Assembly (NCBI RefSeq): GCF_004962245.1
Contig: NZ_SUHQ01000002.1
Coordinates: 62,001-126,000 of the forward strand
Direction of reading: 5' to 3'
DNA length: 64,000 nucleotides
DNA from: Mesorhizobium sp.
GTDB taxonomy: Bacteria > Pseudomonadota > Alphaproteobacteria > Rhizobiales > Rhizobiaceae
Shown: in pieces, positions 63,320-64,000 of the stretch
Layout: every line of letters starts with the position of its first letter
How positions within the stretch are numbered: position 1 is the stretch's first letter
Made by a program: the position numbers and the translations under genes
The notes under the pieces: generated by a model
Told to the model about the DNA's origin: nothing
Database searches by the model: none
What the model saw: the letters and a program-made list of their open reading frames with translations, nothing else

Positions 63320-64000
63320 TCCTGCTGCCGATCCTGCCACTGCCGCCAAAACGGTTGCGCCGCAATCCGTATCTCACATCTTCGAGCAGTTTTCGATTGA
63401 TGCCGTTGATTTCGCCGAGAAGCGCGCAAAGCCAGCACAGGAATGCGGCGATCATCATGATCGCCGCCAGGATCAGGCTGGGGACATGGCTGCGCTGGGC
63501 GTCTTCGAAATAGAGGACGAGCCAGCGCACGCTGAGAAAGAAGCCGACGGCGAAGGGGACGAGGCCGAGTAGGAAGAATGTCAGGCCCGGACGATAGATG
63601 AACACCGAGCGCAGGATCGAAATACTGGAGCGAAAGACGTAGCGCGGGATGCTGCGCACCAGCCGCGACGGCCGCGTTTCGCCGTTGACCCTGATCGGCA
63701 CGGAGACGATCTTAAGCCCGGAGCGTCCGGCCTGGATGACCGATTCCAGCGTGTAGGTGTAGGAATCGAATATATGCAGGCGCATCGCCGCCTCGCGCGA
63801 CAGCGCGCGAAACCCGCTCGGCGCGTCGGCGACATCGGCGCCCGAGGTGAAGCGCACCACCCAACTGCCCAGCCGCTGCAGCAATTTCTTGGTCGGCGAG
63901 AAATGGTCGATGGTCCTGATCGGTCGGCTGCCCACAACCAGCTCGGCGCGCCGCTCCAGGATCGGCTGGACAAGGGCGGGAATGTCGCTGGCATCGTACT
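63300..64000 (-). CDS. GT2-family glycosyltransferase (partial, 5' end off the window)
   Basis: The visible 233 codons cover the late catalytic part and the membrane tail: DASDIPALVQPILERRAELV, VVGSRPIRT, then SGFRALSREAAMRL (the GFR acceptor block), ETRPSRLVRSIP, and two hydrophobic segments in about the last 90 residues. This fits polyprenyl-phosphate (dolichol-phosphate mannosyltransferase-like) GT2 enzymes. The gene is open to the right edge. First visible gene of a leftward operon with the orphan protein, flippase-like protein and membrane protein. Confidence 0.9.
   Translation of the reverse strand, partial: YDASDIPALVQPILERRAELVVGSRPIRTIDHFSPTKKLLQRLGSWVVRFTSGADVADAPSGFRALSREAAMRLHIFDSYTYTLESVIQAGRSGLKIVSVPIRVNGETRPSRLVRSIPRYVFRSSISILRSVFIYRPGLTFFLLGLVPFAVGFFLSVRWLVLYFEDAQRSHVPSLILAAIMMIAAFLCWLCALLGEINGINRKLLEDVRYGLRRNRFGGSGRIGSRNGGDSQ

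Overview
The window reads as chromosomal DNA of a high-GC alphaproteobacterium of the order Rhizobiales, most probably Mesorhizobium or a close relative. Pointers are the Ku/LigD pair for non-homologous end joining, a CIRCE-controlled groESL operon, a ROSE-type RNA thermometer in front of an Hsp20 gene, DUF982 and BA14K family proteins, Liv-type and ribose-type ABC transporters, and the dispersed CTCCCCC...GGGGGAG palindromes typical of rhizobial intergenic repeats. I found no tRNA, rRNA, CRISPR array, transposase or integrase. The species assignment is inference.

Layout. 1-7.3 kb: end of an unknown gene, an unusual long amidase, a membrane-anchored WD40 protein, exonuclease III with a small alpha/beta hydrolase, an orphan protein. 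6.2-12.3 kb: an NHEJ locus (TPR protein, Ku, LigD) interrupted by a Fic gene flanked by a 118-bp direct duplication of the ligD 3' end. 13.0-22.1 kb: an eight-gene leftward operon (amidase, binding protein, LivG, LivF, LivH, LivM, GMC oxidoreductase, histone-deacetylase-like amidohydrolase) with a divergent LysR gene; this looks like uptake and catabolism of an amide or N-acyl compound. 23.3-30.6 kb: aldo/keto reductase, LuxR-type regulator, a decayed EamA transporter, and a ribose-type ABC sugar transporter. 30.7-35.8 kb: a heat-shock island (HTH-DUF982 protein, GroEL, GroES with CIRCE, DUF982, two Hsp20 proteins, ROSE thermometer). 35.9-39.4 kb: ECF sigma factor, membrane anti-sigma, periplasmic metal-sensor-like protein, EF-hand and BA14K secreted proteins.

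39.9-45.8 kb: a six-gene lipid operon resembling E. coli ynbABCD (CDP-alcohol phosphatidyltransferase, hydrolase-methyltransferase fusion, PAP2/dual-specificity phosphatase, small membrane protein, PlsC-like acyltransferase, CdsA-like cytidylyltransferase). 45.8-54 kb: AI-2E-type transporter with an extra C-terminal domain, HWE/HisKA_2 histidine kinase, several small secreted or orphan proteins (one frameshifted, two sharing a duplicated promoter-proximal element). 54.2-58.9 kb: OafA-type acyltransferase, DUF922 protein, EpmA and EF-P in divergent orientation. 58.9-64 kb: a translationally coupled leftward envelope-glycan cluster (GT2 glycosyltransferase, heparinase-like orphan, LPG-synthase-like flippase, multi-spanning membrane protein) running off the right edge.

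Most of the window is ordinary rhizobial chromosome. The parts that most repay a second look are the Fic insertion into the NHEJ operon, the amidase-Liv-GMC-deacetylase operon, the Ynb-like lipid operon with its altered CDP-alcohol motif, the HTH-DUF982 gene with an internal start, and several unexplained palindromes and duplicated upstream elements.
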